Notes: generated from the letters alone by a model not told the origin. A stretch of 64,000 nucleotides of DNA from CAIUGU01 sp965279735 (GCA_965279735.1 OZ257260.1:372001-436000); one strand, 5' to 3'. Shown: positions 42,668 to 52,053, numbered from the stretch's first letter. Numbers and translations: made by a program.

Positions 42668-43954
42668 TCAGGTAGTGCCGCGTTGTAGTAGTACGCTGCT
42701 GCGCTTCCTGATCGATCGCAGCGCAAGGATTGTCGCTGCGACTGCCAATAATAGAATCCAGTAAAGCACGCCAGGAAAATACAAGCCAAATAACGGTCCC
42801 GACATCACCAGAAGGACAAGAAATTGTCCCAAAGTGATTTCTCTGAGATTTATGCCGGGCTTGCGAAAAGCGAGCCAATACAGGCACGCATTGAAAACAG
42901 TCTGGCCACCGAAAAAGCCGAGAATCAGAACGCCGACAACACCGAAGTCTGCATATTGCTCAACGGCCCCACCGAAGGCGGGAGTGTTCGTCAGCGCGGC
43001 TTGCCCTGGATAAAAAATTTCATTTACATGGAGGATTCCATAGACAACAGGCTTGTCCGGATAAAAACCCCGTGGAACGTATGCCCAGTAGGACGTAGAA
43101 AGGATATCGCCAAAGAAGAGCTGGATATTCCCTTCCATCACGCCAGCATAATAGTTAGCGGCATTTTTGTAATAGTCAAAGTACTGGACTACAGAGACAA
43201 GCTCGAACGTGTCTGTTAACGCCAAGTAGAGATTCCAGACGAGCAGCAGGAACACAAGAGGAGTACCCAAGAAGAACAGTTTGGGAAGATGTTTCCAGTT
43301 CAGGAATGAAAGCATCACCATTCCGGCGACAAACATGGCCAGCATCGCGGCCTTCGACCCCAGCAGGTAGGCAAGGCCAACGAATAGAGCCGTTTTCAAC
43401 ATGATGGCCGTCGGAGAGGGATTGGAGGCAAAAGAAAGCATTGATCCGACCGATAGGGCGCTGACCGCGAGTGCGTACCAATGGCCTTGTCCCGTCCGGT
43501 AGAGCTGATAGCCAATGCGCGGATTCTTGATCCATTCAAGGATGCCAAGCTGAGCGCTTGCAAGAAGTCCAAAAGCCAGCGCGAGAATGATCAGAAAAAA
43601 CCAGCTGGCTCTGCGAAGATGCCGGCGGCGGAGGGGGGCAGAATTGAAAGGCAAAAATCTTTCGATCCTCACCGCTTTCACAAGGCTGAAGAAAAATAAT
43701 GTTCCTGCCAGCGAGCTTATCGATAGGAGATTTCCCATTAATACGGCCAGCTGAAAAGCAGGGCTCCAGAGGCCTCCCTTCACGAGCAGGATGGGTCCGG
43801 CAACGAGCTTCATAAGCTCAACCGGCATACCCACCAACATGGGTATGGTCAAGGGGTTAAGCCTGCTCAGGCCCAGATAGCGACGCGAGAACCAATACGG
43901 CCAAAAGAGCAGACTTAGCGCAATGGTCAAATTGAGAACAAAGAACGCCAGCAT
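42668..43954 (-). CDS. Wzy-like O-antigen polymerase (polytopic membrane protein)
   Basis: Protein of 428 residues with about ten or more hydrophobic segments and a large loop between late helices (the region with GDILSTSYWAYVPRGFYPDKP). This is the usual topology of Wzy polymerases that join lipid-linked repeat units in the periplasm. Wzy proteins share little sequence, so the call rests on topology and on its place between the wzz and wzx genes. A loop motif YVPRGFYPDKP is often seen in oligosaccharide repeat-unit polymerases. Transcribed opposite to wzx, with 371 bases between the two starts. Confidence 0.72.
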   Translation of the reverse strand: MLAFFVLNLTIALSLLFWPYWFSRRYLGLSRLNPLTIPMLVGMPVELMKLVAGPILLVKGGLWSPAFQLAVLMGNLLSISSLAGTLFFFSLVKAVRIERFLPFNSAPLRRRHLRRASWFFLIILALAFGLLASAQLGILEWIKNPRIGYQLYRTGQGHWYALAVSALSVGSMLSFASNPSPTAIMLKTALFVGLAYLLGSKAAMLAMFVAGMVMLSFLNWKHLPKLFFLGTPLVFLLLVWNLYLALTDTFELVSVVQYFDYYKNAANYYAGVMEGNIQLFFGDILSTSYWAYVPRGFYPDKPVVYGILHVNEIFYPGQAALTNTPAFGGAVEQYADFGVVGVLILGFFGGQTVFNACLYWLAFRKPGINLREITLGQFLVLLVMSGPLFGLYFPGVLYWILLLAVAATILALRSIRKRSSVLLQRGTT

Positions 43955-44325
43955 CGTCGGTAGTTACTTGCGCAGGGTGATCTTGGATTTAGCCTGAACT
44001 CAGGCAGAAAGGGATACTCTGGATGTTGATGTTGTCGATCTGAAGCTTTGCGAAGCTCATTCGCTGGTGTAACAAGATCGGATCATGTCGCCCGTCTCGT
44101 GAAGTATAAGCAATTACCGCATTGTTACATCTACGAAATTCCGGTGTTGCGATGGAGCTGGCGAAACCGGCACCGAGCCCAGCGGCCTTCGCAGCTCTGT
44201 TTATTCATTTTGGAATCCCCCTTTCAAATGGCATACTTCCGTGTCGATCCGCGCCCCGTTTTCTTCTTGGCGGAATTCCGGATTGCTTTGCAGGTTTGAA
44301 ATTTTCGGCGAAGAAATAGCTGGAA
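43955..44325. other. Divergent spacer between Wzy-like and Wzx genes
   Basis: About 370 bases without a convincing gene. Short open frames (up to ~83 codons) show no family signature. One near-palindrome, GCCTGA-AC-TCAGGC (43992-44005), lies close to the Wzy-like start and could be an operator. Promoters for both directions presumably lie here, but none stands out. Confidence 0.4.
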
Positions 44326-45726
44326 ATGGGTCGCGCAACCGCCAGGCGCTTCAGCAGGGCATGCCAAGAAATCATTTTGAACAAACCGATGCCGGAATCA
44401 GCCGATCGTTGGTCTAAGCTTCGTCGCGCTCGTCACCAGGCGATTGTGTTGACGGCATCCAGCGGTATTGTCGCGAAAGCGGCGATGTTCCTGCCTACTA
44501 TTGTCCTTGCCAGGTTTGTGGTCCCCATTCTTGGAATCGAGCGATTCGGCGTCCTGATGAGCATCCTGTCCATGGTTGCTTTTCTTGGAATCGCTGATCT
44601 TGGCGTTGGGAGCAGCCTGGTTACAGCCATTTCGCGGGCATTCGGCGCTAACGAGCACGCGCGCGTGCGGCAACTGTTTGCGAATGGACTGCTTGCGGTC
44701 GGCGGCATGGCTTTCATTCTTCTGGTGATCTCCGCATGTCTTTTCCGAAGCGACGTCGGGTCACTCCTGTTTCCGAAGAGTCCTGCCGACATTCGCCACG
44801 AAGCGACGAACGGAGTCATTGCGTTTGTGGCCTTGTTCGCCGTTGCGCTTCCGTTGACTCTCGTAGGCAGGCTCCAATTGGCTCTTCAGCGCGGTCACGT
44901 TTCGAACCTCTGGCAAATCGTGGCTGCGGTGCTGAATTTCGGTATGGCAGTCTATGCGGCAGAGCGGGGAATGAGCATTCCCTGGATCGTCGGGGGCCTG
45001 TTCTGCGGGACACTCTTGTGCGGCGTGCTCAATTTACTCACCCAATACTGGATATCCCCGGGATTGCGTCCGCAGCATGGAGATATTAATCGTGTTGACC
45101 TTCGCAATATTCTGGGTGAATCGTCCTCCTATCTCATGCTGCAGATCATATTCATGGTCGCCTATGCAGCAGACACCTTGATTGTCGCAAGACAGCTCGG
45201 AGCAGAATCCGCTGCTGCCTATGCGCTATCCGAAAGAATGTTCAGCATGGTGGCAGTCGCAGTAGCGGTTGTTACTGGACCTCTGTGGGCGGCTTATGGC
45301 GAAGCAATGGGTGCGTCCGACTGGTCGTGGGCCAAAAGAATGCTGCGACTCAGTACCTTGCGCATCGGTTTGGTGGCAATATTCCTTTCGCTAGCGATAC
45401 TTCTACTGTTGAAGCCTCTGGTCGCCCTGCTCTCATCCGGGCAATTTGTGGTACCGCTGGCTTTGGCTGTCGCCATGGCTGTATGGAGGGTAGTCGAGGC
45501 AGTTGGGGCGTCACTTTCGGCTTATCTCTACGCGCAGCGGGCCGTGGGATTCGTTTTAAAAGCAGGAATTGCGACCGCCGTGATTTCCTTCATTCTAAAG
45601 GTGGCATTGGTTTCTGGGACAGGTATGGCGGTAGCGCCCGCAATTATGGCTGTTTGCTATGTCGTCTTCTGTTTGATCCCGAGCCTCTGGTACGTACGTC
45701 GAAGGTCCAGCGCCTATGCTGACTAG
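44326..45726 (+). CDS. wzx: Wzx-type lipid-linked oligosaccharide flippase
   Basis: Polytopic membrane protein of 466 residues (MATE/MVF-like polysaccharide transporter) with about 12-14 predicted helices. The N-terminal region (SSGIVAKAAMFLPTIVLARF and GIERFGVLMSILSMVAFLGI) is typical of Wzx. It is inferred to flip undecaprenyl-linked repeat units to the periplasm. The ATG at 44326 has GGAA four bases upstream; an in-frame ATG at 44389 is another possible start. An 11-base inverted repeat begins right after its stop. Confidence 0.87.
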   Translation: MGRATARRFSRACQEIILNKPMPESADRWSKLRRARHQAIVLTASSGIVAKAAMFLPTIVLARFVVPILGIERFGVLMSILSMVAFLGIADLGVGSSLVTAISRAFGANEHARVRQLFANGLLAVGGMAFILLVISACLFRSDVGSLLFPKSPADIRHEATNGVIAFVALFAVALPLTLVGRLQLALQRGHVSNLWQIVAAVLNFGMAVYAAERGMSIPWIVGGLFCGTLLCGVLNLLTQYWISPGLRPQHGDINRVDLRNILGESSSYLMLQIIFMVAYAADTLIVARQLGAESAAAYALSERMFSMVAVAVAVVTGPLWAAYGEAMGASDWSWAKRMLRLSTLRIGLVAIFLSLAILLLLKPLVALLSSGQFVVPLALAVAMAVWRVVEAVGASLSAYLYAQRAVGFVLKAGIATAVISFILKVALVSGTGMAVAPAIMAVCYVVFCLIPSLWYVRRRSSAYAD

Positions 45727-45729
45727 ACT

Positions 45730-45882
45730 GCTTGATCTAGTACGGAATGGGGAAAAGGATTGATGTGCTCGTGAGTGGAACCTACAAGTCAACAAGTGCA
45801 GGTCTCAAGAGGCTGGCCGTATTCATGTTCTGCAAAAATGCTGCCAGACTTATCCGATTTGCAACTTGCCTCTAGATCAAGC
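45730..45882. repeat. 11-bp inverted repeat enclosing a 131-base promoter-like segment
   Basis: GCTTGATCTAG at 45730-45740 is exactly complementary to CTAGATCAAGC at 45872-45882. The enclosed segment carries a promoter-like pair pointing towards the TylF-type methyltransferase gene. No target-site duplication or recombinase gene is seen. It could be an invertible switch, a long hairpin, or chance. Confidence 0.4.
45760..45788 (+). promoter_or_regulatory. Candidate promoter inside the inverted repeat
   Basis: TTGATG (45760-45765), a 17-base spacer, TACAAG (45783-45788). Each box matches four of six consensus bases. It would transcribe the methyltransferase-acetyltransferase-epimerase-glycosyltransferase run that starts at 45946. 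Confidence 0.35.
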
Positions 45883-45945
45883 CTTCGGAGATATTGTGGC
45901 TGTTCTTGTGCAACGGCCGCTTGAGTCGTTTTTTGGGGAATTTCT

Positions 45946-46716
45946 GTGTCAAACCTAGGCTGGCTAAAGTCGCGACTTCCCGCGGGTCTTCGCAAGGCGA
46001 TCAAGGTTCTGCTGCGGCCTTCTCATACGGTAGTGCTTCCGTACAAGCCAACCTATTGTGAAGACGGCCTAGCGACAGTTCATAGTTGCGGTTTCGTTGA
46101 TGATCCTCAGTTCAGTGCCGCATACGTAAAGGGGCTCGAGACTGGTTCTTGGGATGGAATCAGATGGCGCGCACATATTTATTCGTGGGTAGCGCTCCAG
46201 GCCTTTCGGCTGCCAGGCGATTTCGTGGAGTGCGGAGTAAATAGGGGTGGCTATGCACGAATGGTATACGAGTACCTGCCATTCGCGAGTTCTGAAAAAA
46301 GCTTCTATCTGCTGGATACGTTCAATGGTTTCGCGCTCGATATGCTTTCACAGCAAGAGTTGGCGCTTGGCATCCCGGAAGCATATGACTACAGCGAATG
46401 CTTTGATTTGGTGCAGAAGACGTTTTCCGGGTTTCAGAATGCGATTTTGATTCGAGGGAGGATTCCGGAGACCCTGGTGCAGGTGCCGTCGGATAAAGTC
46501 GCGTTCCTCTCCATCGACATGAATTGCGTGGAGCCGGAGATTGCTGCGGCTGAGTTTTTCTGGGAAAGAATCGTGTCCGGTGGGTTCATGCTTCTGGATG
46601 ACTACGGACATCCCCGGCATGTAGGTCAGAAGCGAGCATTCGATGAATTTGCGGGGCGCAAGAAAGTGAAGATTCTGCACCTGCCTACCGAACAAGGCTT
46701 GATCATAAAGCCTTAG
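45946..46716 (+). CDS. TylF/macrocin-O-methyltransferase-like enzyme
   Basis: Protein of 256 residues starting with GTG at 45946. Pattern: GDFVECGVNRGGYARMVYEYL as the SAM site, FYLLDTFNGF, KVAFLSIDMNCVEPEIAAAE with the Asp of the metal site, and GGFMLLDDYGHP. This matches the TylF family, metal-dependent O-methyltransferases that act on sugars. Here it probably methylates a sugar of the polysaccharide. It begins a plus-strand run continuing to 50388. Composition is lower in GC than the flanks. Confidence 0.83.
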   Translation: MSNLGWLKSRLPAGLRKAIKVLLRPSHTVVLPYKPTYCEDGLATVHSCGFVDDPQFSAAYVKGLETGSWDGIRWRAHIYSWVALQAFRLPGDFVECGVNRGGYARMVYEYLPFASSEKSFYLLDTFNGFALDMLSQQELALGIPEAYDYSECFDLVQKTFSGFQNAILIRGRIPETLVQVPSDKVAFLSIDMNCVEPEIAAAEFFWERIVSGGFMLLDDYGHPRHVGQKRAFDEFAGRKKVKILHLPTEQGLIIKP

Positions 46717-46792
46717 CGATTGCTATTCCCTTTGCGCGCGTCGGCATTCAGCCGGGATTGCCAATGCACTTCCGAATTCAGCATTGAGTGAA

Positions 46793-47377
46793 ATGATGTT
46801 TTTCGATCGCATAATCGGGAGATTTCTGCAAATCTTGCATGAGCGCAAGCTGCGCCGCTTGTGTGTTACAGAGCGTACTACGCGTTTTCAGCTCTCGGCT
46901 CAGGTCATAAACAATCAGAATGATCAGAAGGCGATATCTATCGGTGCCTACAGTGTTGTTGCTGGCGAATTGCTCGTCTTCGGCGACGGCGGTGCAATAC
47001 GGATTGGCGACTACTGCTTCGTTGGGCAAGATGCTCGCATCTGGTCGGTCGCCGAAGTCAGCATCGGACATCGGGTGCTCATATCACACAATGTGAACAT
47101 TCATGATTCAAATTCGCACAGTCTGAGTGCGGCGGCCCGTCATGAGCATTTCAAAAGTATTTTCTTGGCCAAGAGACTTCGCCTGGACAACGTACCGCGC
47201 AGTGCTGTCGTTATAGAAGATGATGTCTGGATAGGATTTAACGCCTCCATTCTTAAGGGTGTTCGAATAGGGCGAGGCGCGGTAATCGCGGCAGGGGCTA
47301 TTGTTACGAAGGATGTGCCACCGTACACGATTGTCGGAGCAACGACTGCGATTCCCATTGGAGCTGCTTTGCAGTGA
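46793..47377 (+). CDS. Left-handed beta-helix (hexapeptide) acyltransferase
   Basis: Protein of 194 residues. The C-terminal half has hexapeptide repeats (IRIGDYCFVGQDARIWSVAEVSIG and VVIEDDVWIGFNASILKGVRIG), with the LacA/WcaF-type active-site region LISHNVNIHDSNSH containing His. It is likely an O-acetyltransferase that adds acetyl groups to the polysaccharide. Alternative starts are TTG at 46784 and ATG at 46796. The next gene begins eight bases after its stop. Confidence 0.84.
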   Translation: MMFFDRIIGRFLQILHERKLRRLCVTERTTRFQLSAQVINNQNDQKAISIGAYSVVAGELLVFGDGGAIRIGDYCFVGQDARIWSVAEVSIGHRVLISHNVNIHDSNSHSLSAAARHEHFKSIFLAKRLRLDNVPRSAVVIEDDVWIGFNASILKGVRIGRGAVIAAGAIVTKDVPPYTIVGATTAIPIGAALQ

Positions 47378-47384
47378 TCCCAGC

Positions 47385-48302
47385 ATGTTGAAACTACGAA
47401 AAAAGATCATTGAGAGACTCCGCCAGTTCGCCGCGATTCCCGCGCGCCTGGATGCGATTCAGGAAGCTATTGGGCGGATTGAGGCGGAAGTTCATCGCGG
47501 GCGCATTTCGTTGGGTGATCCGAGAGAGAGTGAATTCAAGGTCTACTCTCAATGGGGTGAAGATGGAATCATCAATCATATTCTCGACAGGGTTCCCATA
47601 GTCGACAAGACCTTTGTTGAGTTCGGGGTTGAGACCTATACGGAGGCAAACACTCTTTTTTTGCTGAAGCACAGATACTGGCGGGGATTGGTGATAGATG
47701 GCTCGCGGGAGAACGTAGATTCAATAGTGGGCGGACGGGTCTTCTGGAAGTACGATCTGTACGCCGAGTGCTCTTTTATCAATCGGGACAACATCAATGA
47801 AATAATTGGGCGTCACTCGATTGCCGGAGATATCGGTTTATTGTCAGTCGACATTGATGGCAATGACTACTGGATATGGGAAGCGGTATCAATCATCAAT
47901 CCACGAATAGTTGTTGTTGAGTACAACAGCCTGTTTGGTCCCACCGCGAAGTTATCTGTGCCTTACGATGCTTCTTTCGAGCGCGCGCGCGCGCATGAAT
48001 CAAAAATGTATTACGGAGCCTCAATGGCTGCGCTGGCTCATCTCGGCCAAATGAAAGGGTACTCGCTTGTATGCGGTAACAGTGCTGGCAACAATGCATT
48101 TTTCGTGCGTAACGACTGCATGGAGGGTCTCCGCCCTCTCAAGCCTGAGGAGGCCTATGTACGCCAGGGATTTCGGGAAGCGCGGGGCCCCGGTGGAGCA
48201 GTAGAGCTCCTCACTTTCGCGGAACGCCAATTGGCGATTTCTCATCTTCCGGTTGTTGAGGTTGTGACTGGACGGCAAGTCAATCTCAGGGATGCATTGT
48301 GA
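47385..48302 (+). CDS. FkbM-like putative methyltransferase, function unknown
   Basis: Protein of 305 residues. The first ~45 residues are a charged, coiled-coil-like helix (RLRQFAAIPARLDAIQEAIGRIEAEV). The core starts YSQWGEDGIINHILDRVP, followed by FVEFGVETYTEANTLFLL and IGLLSVDIDGNDYWIWEAV. This resembles SAM-dependent methyltransferases of the FkbM kind, but the glycine-rich motif is only partly kept. I do not assign a substrate. A (GC)7 run lies within the gene at 47981-47994. Its stop overlaps the next GTG by four bases. Confidence 0.65.
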   Translation: MLKLRKKIIERLRQFAAIPARLDAIQEAIGRIEAEVHRGRISLGDPRESEFKVYSQWGEDGIINHILDRVPIVDKTFVEFGVETYTEANTLFLLKHRYWRGLVIDGSRENVDSIVGGRVFWKYDLYAECSFINRDNINEIIGRHSIAGDIGLLSVDIDGNDYWIWEAVSIINPRIVVVEYNSLFGPTAKLSVPYDASFERARAHESKMYYGASMAALAHLGQMKGYSLVCGNSAGNNAFFVRNDCMEGLRPLKPEEAYVRQGFREARGPGGAVELLTFAERQLAISHLPVVEVVTGRQVNLRDAL

Positions 48303-49234
48303 GTCGGGGAATTGTGCTTGTGCTCGGCGCTTCCGGATTCATTGGCAGGCATGTTTCGCGCGCCATGTCTGAGCGGGGGTACGTGGTCTATGGGATGGGA
48401 AACGGGAGATGGGTTGAGGGCGAATGGGCAAAATGGGGTCTTTCGCGTTGGCTGGAAGCGACGATTACCCGGGAATCACTGCTATCCGTTGCCGGTAGTG
48501 ATGGTCTCTACGCAATAGTGCACTGTGCTGGCAGTGGCACCGTGGCGAGCTGCTATAAGGCGCCGTTTGAGGAGTATTCTCGATCGGTCTTCAGTACAGC
48601 AGTCCTGTTGAATTTCGTTCAGAAGGAGTGTGCCGGCAAAGGTCGAGTAGTCATGGCTTCAAGCGCAGCAGTGTATGGTGACCAGGGGCATTCAGATCTC
48701 GACGAGAGTGTTCCGCCTGCTCCGGTTTCGCCTTATGGCTTTTACAAGATGGCTGCAGAGCAGCTTGTCGAGACTTACAGCCGGTTTTTCGGGATCAATG
48801 CCAGTGTCGTACGTCTATTTTCGGTGTACGGCGAACATCTGCGCAAACAACTGCTTTGGGATGCTTTGAGGAAGTTCTCGCAAGACGAATTCGGGTTCTT
48901 CGGAACAGGTTACGAAATGCGTGACTGGGTCCATGTCGAGGATGTCGCTCGTCTTGTGTGCGAAGCCATCAGAGATGATTTGGGGCCCTACAATGTTTTC
49001 AACTGTGGAGGTGCTAAGGCCGCGACGCGGGAAGTGTTGACAGAGCTGGCGGCGATCTATGGAGCAAAGGCTCAGCCGGTTTTTACCGGACAAGCGAACC
49101 CCGGCAATCCTGTGCGCCTGACGGCAGATTACTCGTGCGCGGAGAACATCCTTGGCTGGCATCCAATGATTGGTTTGCATGAGGGGCTCTCACGATACGT
49201 CAGCTGGTTCAGATCGCTTGATGCTCACTCATGA
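48299..49234 (+). CDS. NAD-dependent epimerase/dehydratase (extended SDR)
   Basis: Protein of 311 residues. NAD site VLVLGASGFIGRHVSRAM, a Ser in MASSAAVYGDQG, catalytic Tyr/Lys in SPYGFYKMAAEQLVETY, and a sugar-specific C-terminal half (NVFNCGGAKAATREVLTELA). It acts on a nucleotide sugar, but whether as epimerase, dehydratase or reductase cannot be told. It overlaps the preceding gene (GTGA) and the following glycosyltransferase (ATGA), implying tight translational coupling in this run. Confidence 0.84.
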   Translation: MSRGIVLVLGASGFIGRHVSRAMSERGYVVYGMGNGRWVEGEWAKWGLSRWLEATITRESLLSVAGSDGLYAIVHCAGSGTVASCYKAPFEEYSRSVFSTAVLLNFVQKECAGKGRVVMASSAAVYGDQGHSDLDESVPPAPVSPYGFYKMAAEQLVETYSRFFGINASVVRLFSVYGEHLRKQLLWDALRKFSQDEFGFFGTGYEMRDWVHVEDVARLVCEAIRDDLGPYNVFNCGGAKAATREVLTELAAIYGAKAQPVFTGQANPGNPVRLTADYSCAENILGWHPMIGLHEGLSRYVSWFRSLDAHS

Positions 49235-50388
49235 CCGCGCGAGTTGCGATAGCTTACGGTTTCAATGATCGTGACTGGTTTGGCGGAAAGAACTATTTCT
49301 CCAGTCTGTTCCGTGCGATTGAGGCAGCCAATAATGCTGCTGTTCAGCCAGTCCTGTTCATCGGCCTGAAGACCGTCACCACCTTGCCGGAGGAGTTTCC
49401 ATCCCTTGAAGTGGTGCGTACGCCAGCGATGGATCGCCTCCATCCTCTTTGGCTCATGCGACAAGTCACTCTGCGCGGATTCAGTGAAGACCCGATATTG
49501 GCCAGGGTTTTGGAGAAAAAGAGAATCGATCTGTTGTCGCACTCGGGGCAGCTCGGAGTGAAGGCCACGGTCAGGACGGCGCCCTGGCTCTACGATTTTC
49601 AGTTCATGCATTTGCCTGAGCTCTGGAAAAAGCGTCACATCGATTGGGCGAGGCAGCGCTACGACGCCGCCTGCCGGAATGGGGACGCGATTCTGGTGAG
49701 CAGCGGCCAGGCGCTGTCTGATCTCGCGCTTTTTGCACCTTGGTGTACAAAACCCAGGCATGTCCTTCGATTTGTCTCCAATCCGGTAAATTTTTCGAAG
49801 CTGCCTGGGCGCCGGGAGATTTGCGCGAAATATTCGTTACCGGATGATTTCTTGTACCTTCCCAATCAGTTCTGGGCAAACAAGAACCATATAACTGCAA
49901 TAGACGCGTTGGTAGAGCTTCGATCGAGAGGCATAGGCGCGACTATTGTGTGTAGCGGACAGACATTCGACGGCAGGCAGCCAAAATATTTCGATGAATT
50001 GATGGCTTATCGTGCGCGTGTCGGGATGGTCGAGATGTTTAGAGTGCTCGGCGTCGTTCCATATCTGCATGCGCAGGCTCTAATGGCGCATTCGCGCGCA
50101 GTCATCAATCCTTCCCGCTTCGAGGGATGGAGCACTACAGTGGAGGAAGCGAAAACGATGCAGAAGACGTTGCTTCTTTCGGATCTGCCCGTTCATCGAG
50201 AGCAGTGTCCGTCTTACGGCCGCTTCTTTGATCCAAATGATCCAACACAACTGGCCAGTTTGATGGAAGAAGTGTTGCAGAGTACGGTTGCCACTATAGA
50301 TACGTTTCGCGCGGAGGCCGACTATCTGCATCGACTTGAAGCGTTCGGCCGAACGTATCTGGACATTGTCAGGTCGGTATTGGCGTAG
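49231..50388 (+). CDS. GT4-type glycosyltransferase
   Basis: Protein of 385 residues. The C-terminal GT-B site is NPSRFEGWSTTVEEAKTMQK (ExxxxxxxE type) with YLPNQFWANKNHITAIDALV before it. The N-terminal half begins RVAIAYGFNDRDWFGGKNYF. The donor sugar is unknown. The ATG overlaps the stop of the preceding epimerase by four bases. The gene converges with another glycosyltransferase gene, 30 bases apart. Confidence 0.85.
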   Translation: MTARVAIAYGFNDRDWFGGKNYFSSLFRAIEAANNAAVQPVLFIGLKTVTTLPEEFPSLEVVRTPAMDRLHPLWLMRQVTLRGFSEDPILARVLEKKRIDLLSHSGQLGVKATVRTAPWLYDFQFMHLPELWKKRHIDWARQRYDAACRNGDAILVSSGQALSDLALFAPWCTKPRHVLRFVSNPVNFSKLPGRREICAKYSLPDDFLYLPNQFWANKNHITAIDALVELRSRGIGATIVCSGQTFDGRQPKYFDELMAYRARVGMVEMFRVLGVVPYLHAQALMAHSRAVINPSRFEGWSTTVEEAKTMQKTLLLSDLPVHREQCPSYGRFFDPNDPTQLASLMEEVLQSTVATIDTFRAEADYLHRLEAFGRTYLDIVRSVLA

Positions 50389-50418
50389 GAAAAATTCCTG
50401 GCCGCTTTCTGCGAGCAA

Positions 50419-51645
50419 TCAACGCGATGTTGGTGCCTCAATCGCGGAGCGTGCTATTACTGACCAGGCGGCGAGTGCTGTCGTGCGGCTCAACGGACCA
50501 GAGGCAGCCTTTTTGGCGTTGATGCCTAGGTTACTGGTCAGGACTGGATTGCTTGCCAAGTTCTCTATTGCAGACGCCAGGCCTTCTGCATTTCCCGGCT
50601 CCACTGCGAAACCACAGTCGTACTGTTTGACCAGTGTTGCGATTTCTCCGGTACTGCTGCCGATAAATATTGCCGGCCGCGATGCGGCAATGATTCCGTA
50701 GAATTTGCTGGGGACGATCAGCCCTTCAAGCTCTGGCAGCTGGCTTACCAGATGAACGTCAGCAGCAGATAGTGACTGCGACAGAAGTTCTCGTGGTTGA
50801 TACGGCTTGAATAGGATATTTTCAAGACCTTCCTTTCGCGCGAGTGCTTCGAGTTCGGCGCGTTTTGCTCCACCCCCGATCAACAGAAACATGATTCCCG
50901 GAGACCGTTTCAGTTTGATAGCAGCTTTGAGGAGGGTATCGAACTCATGGGCACGGCCGAAGTTGCCTGAGTATCCCACAACGAATTTCCCTTCCAGTTT
51001 CCACTCCTTTCGTAGCGGATTGTCAGCGTGTGCGACTGACGTAATGAACTCTCCCGGCGCCCAATTCTGGATGGCTTTTACTGGACCTATTCCTGGCTCG
51101 CGGCGTAGACGATCTGCCATGAGATCGCCAATTGCTATATTGACGTTCGCGAAGCGCAGCGAGTGATTTCTGCAGGCGAGAGCGCACCTTCCAAGCGGCG
51201 GCGGTATGTTGACCCTCAGTTCAACAGCCACTTCCGGGAAAAGATCCTGAAGCCAGTTGATGAGCATTGCTTTGCGTTTCTTTGCCGCGAAGGCGGCTAC
51301 ACAGGAGATGAGGGGTGGATCGGTTTTCGCGATCAGCACGTCTCCTGCATGGATATTACGCAATAGCCAAATGAGGGAAGAAGCGTAGAAGCTAACGTAA
51401 TCCAGAGCTCTCCCGGCCAGACTGAGTCGGCCGAAGCGCGATGACCTGACACGGTGTATCTTTACTCCGCAAATTTCTTCGCATGATGAAAGTGATGCCG
51501 CAGGATTGTCGTAGAGCTGACCGCTGCAAAGCACCGAAACCTGATATCCAGAAGCGGCGAGGTACTCCGCAAGGTCCGTGAGTATTTGACTGGTGGCGGA
51601 GTGATCGGGACGATAGTAACGATTGACGAAGATCAGCCTACTCAT
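50419..51645 (-). CDS. Glycosyltransferase, WcaI/WbuB-like (GT4)
   Basis: Protein of 408 residues. It starts MSRLIFVNRYYRPDHSATSQ, the typical WcaI/WbuB opening, followed by GYQVSVLCSGQLYDNP. Later signatures are WLQDLFPEVAVELRV, VVGYSGNFGRAHEFDTLLKA, and FLLIGGGAKRAELEALA. Relatives add fucose or N-acetylfucosamine in colanic acid or O-antigens; with gmd and fcl nearby, a fucosyl donor is plausible but not proven. It is the third minus-strand gene in the locus. Confidence 0.87.
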   Translation of the reverse strand: MSRLIFVNRYYRPDHSATSQILTDLAEYLAASGYQVSVLCSGQLYDNPAASLSSCEEICGVKIHRVRSSRFGRLSLAGRALDYVSFYASSLIWLLRNIHAGDVLIAKTDPPLISCVAAFAAKKRKAMLINWLQDLFPEVAVELRVNIPPPLGRCALACRNHSLRFANVNIAIGDLMADRLRREPGIGPVKAIQNWAPGEFITSVAHADNPLRKEWKLEGKFVVGYSGNFGRAHEFDTLLKAAIKLKRSPGIMFLLIGGGAKRAELEALARKEGLENILFKPYQPRELLSQSLSAADVHLVSQLPELEGLIVPSKFYGIIAASRPAIFIGSSTGEIATLVKQYDCGFAVEPGNAEGLASAIENLASNPVLTSNLGINAKKAASGPLSRTTALAAWSVIARSAIEAPTSR

Positions 51646-52053
51646 GCAGTCGCATTTTCCTGGCTTTCAGTGCCGCAAACTCCGCTCAACCGCCTAATGA
51701 TAGCCTGTTGCCAGGCAGGCTTGCCTGATCCAAGCGCGCAGGTTTGTGATCTGGCGGAACACCTCCATGCGAGGGGCACGCGAGCAGTATGAGGTCGGTC
51801 GTGGGCTTCGGGCATTACGCATTCCGCCGGATTGGTAGTGGTTCAATTGTCAGGGGGGCTGGATTGATCGGTTTCGGAGGATGAATAGGTACATGGCGAT
51901 ATGGCGGATTTCGAAAGAGTCGAGGTAGAATCCGGATATAGAAGATTTCGGAAAGTGGCCTCCTTCCTTGGAAAATCTTCTCCGAGGTGGAAGAAAAAAG
52001 GCTGTAAGACGATCACAAGCGATACACAATAAAGGGCAGATAAGGACTATTTA
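51646..52053. other. Spacer upstream of the WecA-like gene
   Basis: About 408 bases without a credible gene. It holds one inverted repeat, GAAGATTT (51941-51948) with AAATCTTC (51973-51980), loop of 24 bases, roughly 75 bases before the wecA-like ATG. Promoters for both neighbours probably lie here, but no strong match was found. Confidence 0.4.

Noticed and set aside
44048..44319. Short open frames between the Wzy-like and Wzx genes
   Set aside because: No recognisable protein features, and they probably overlie the divergent promoter region.
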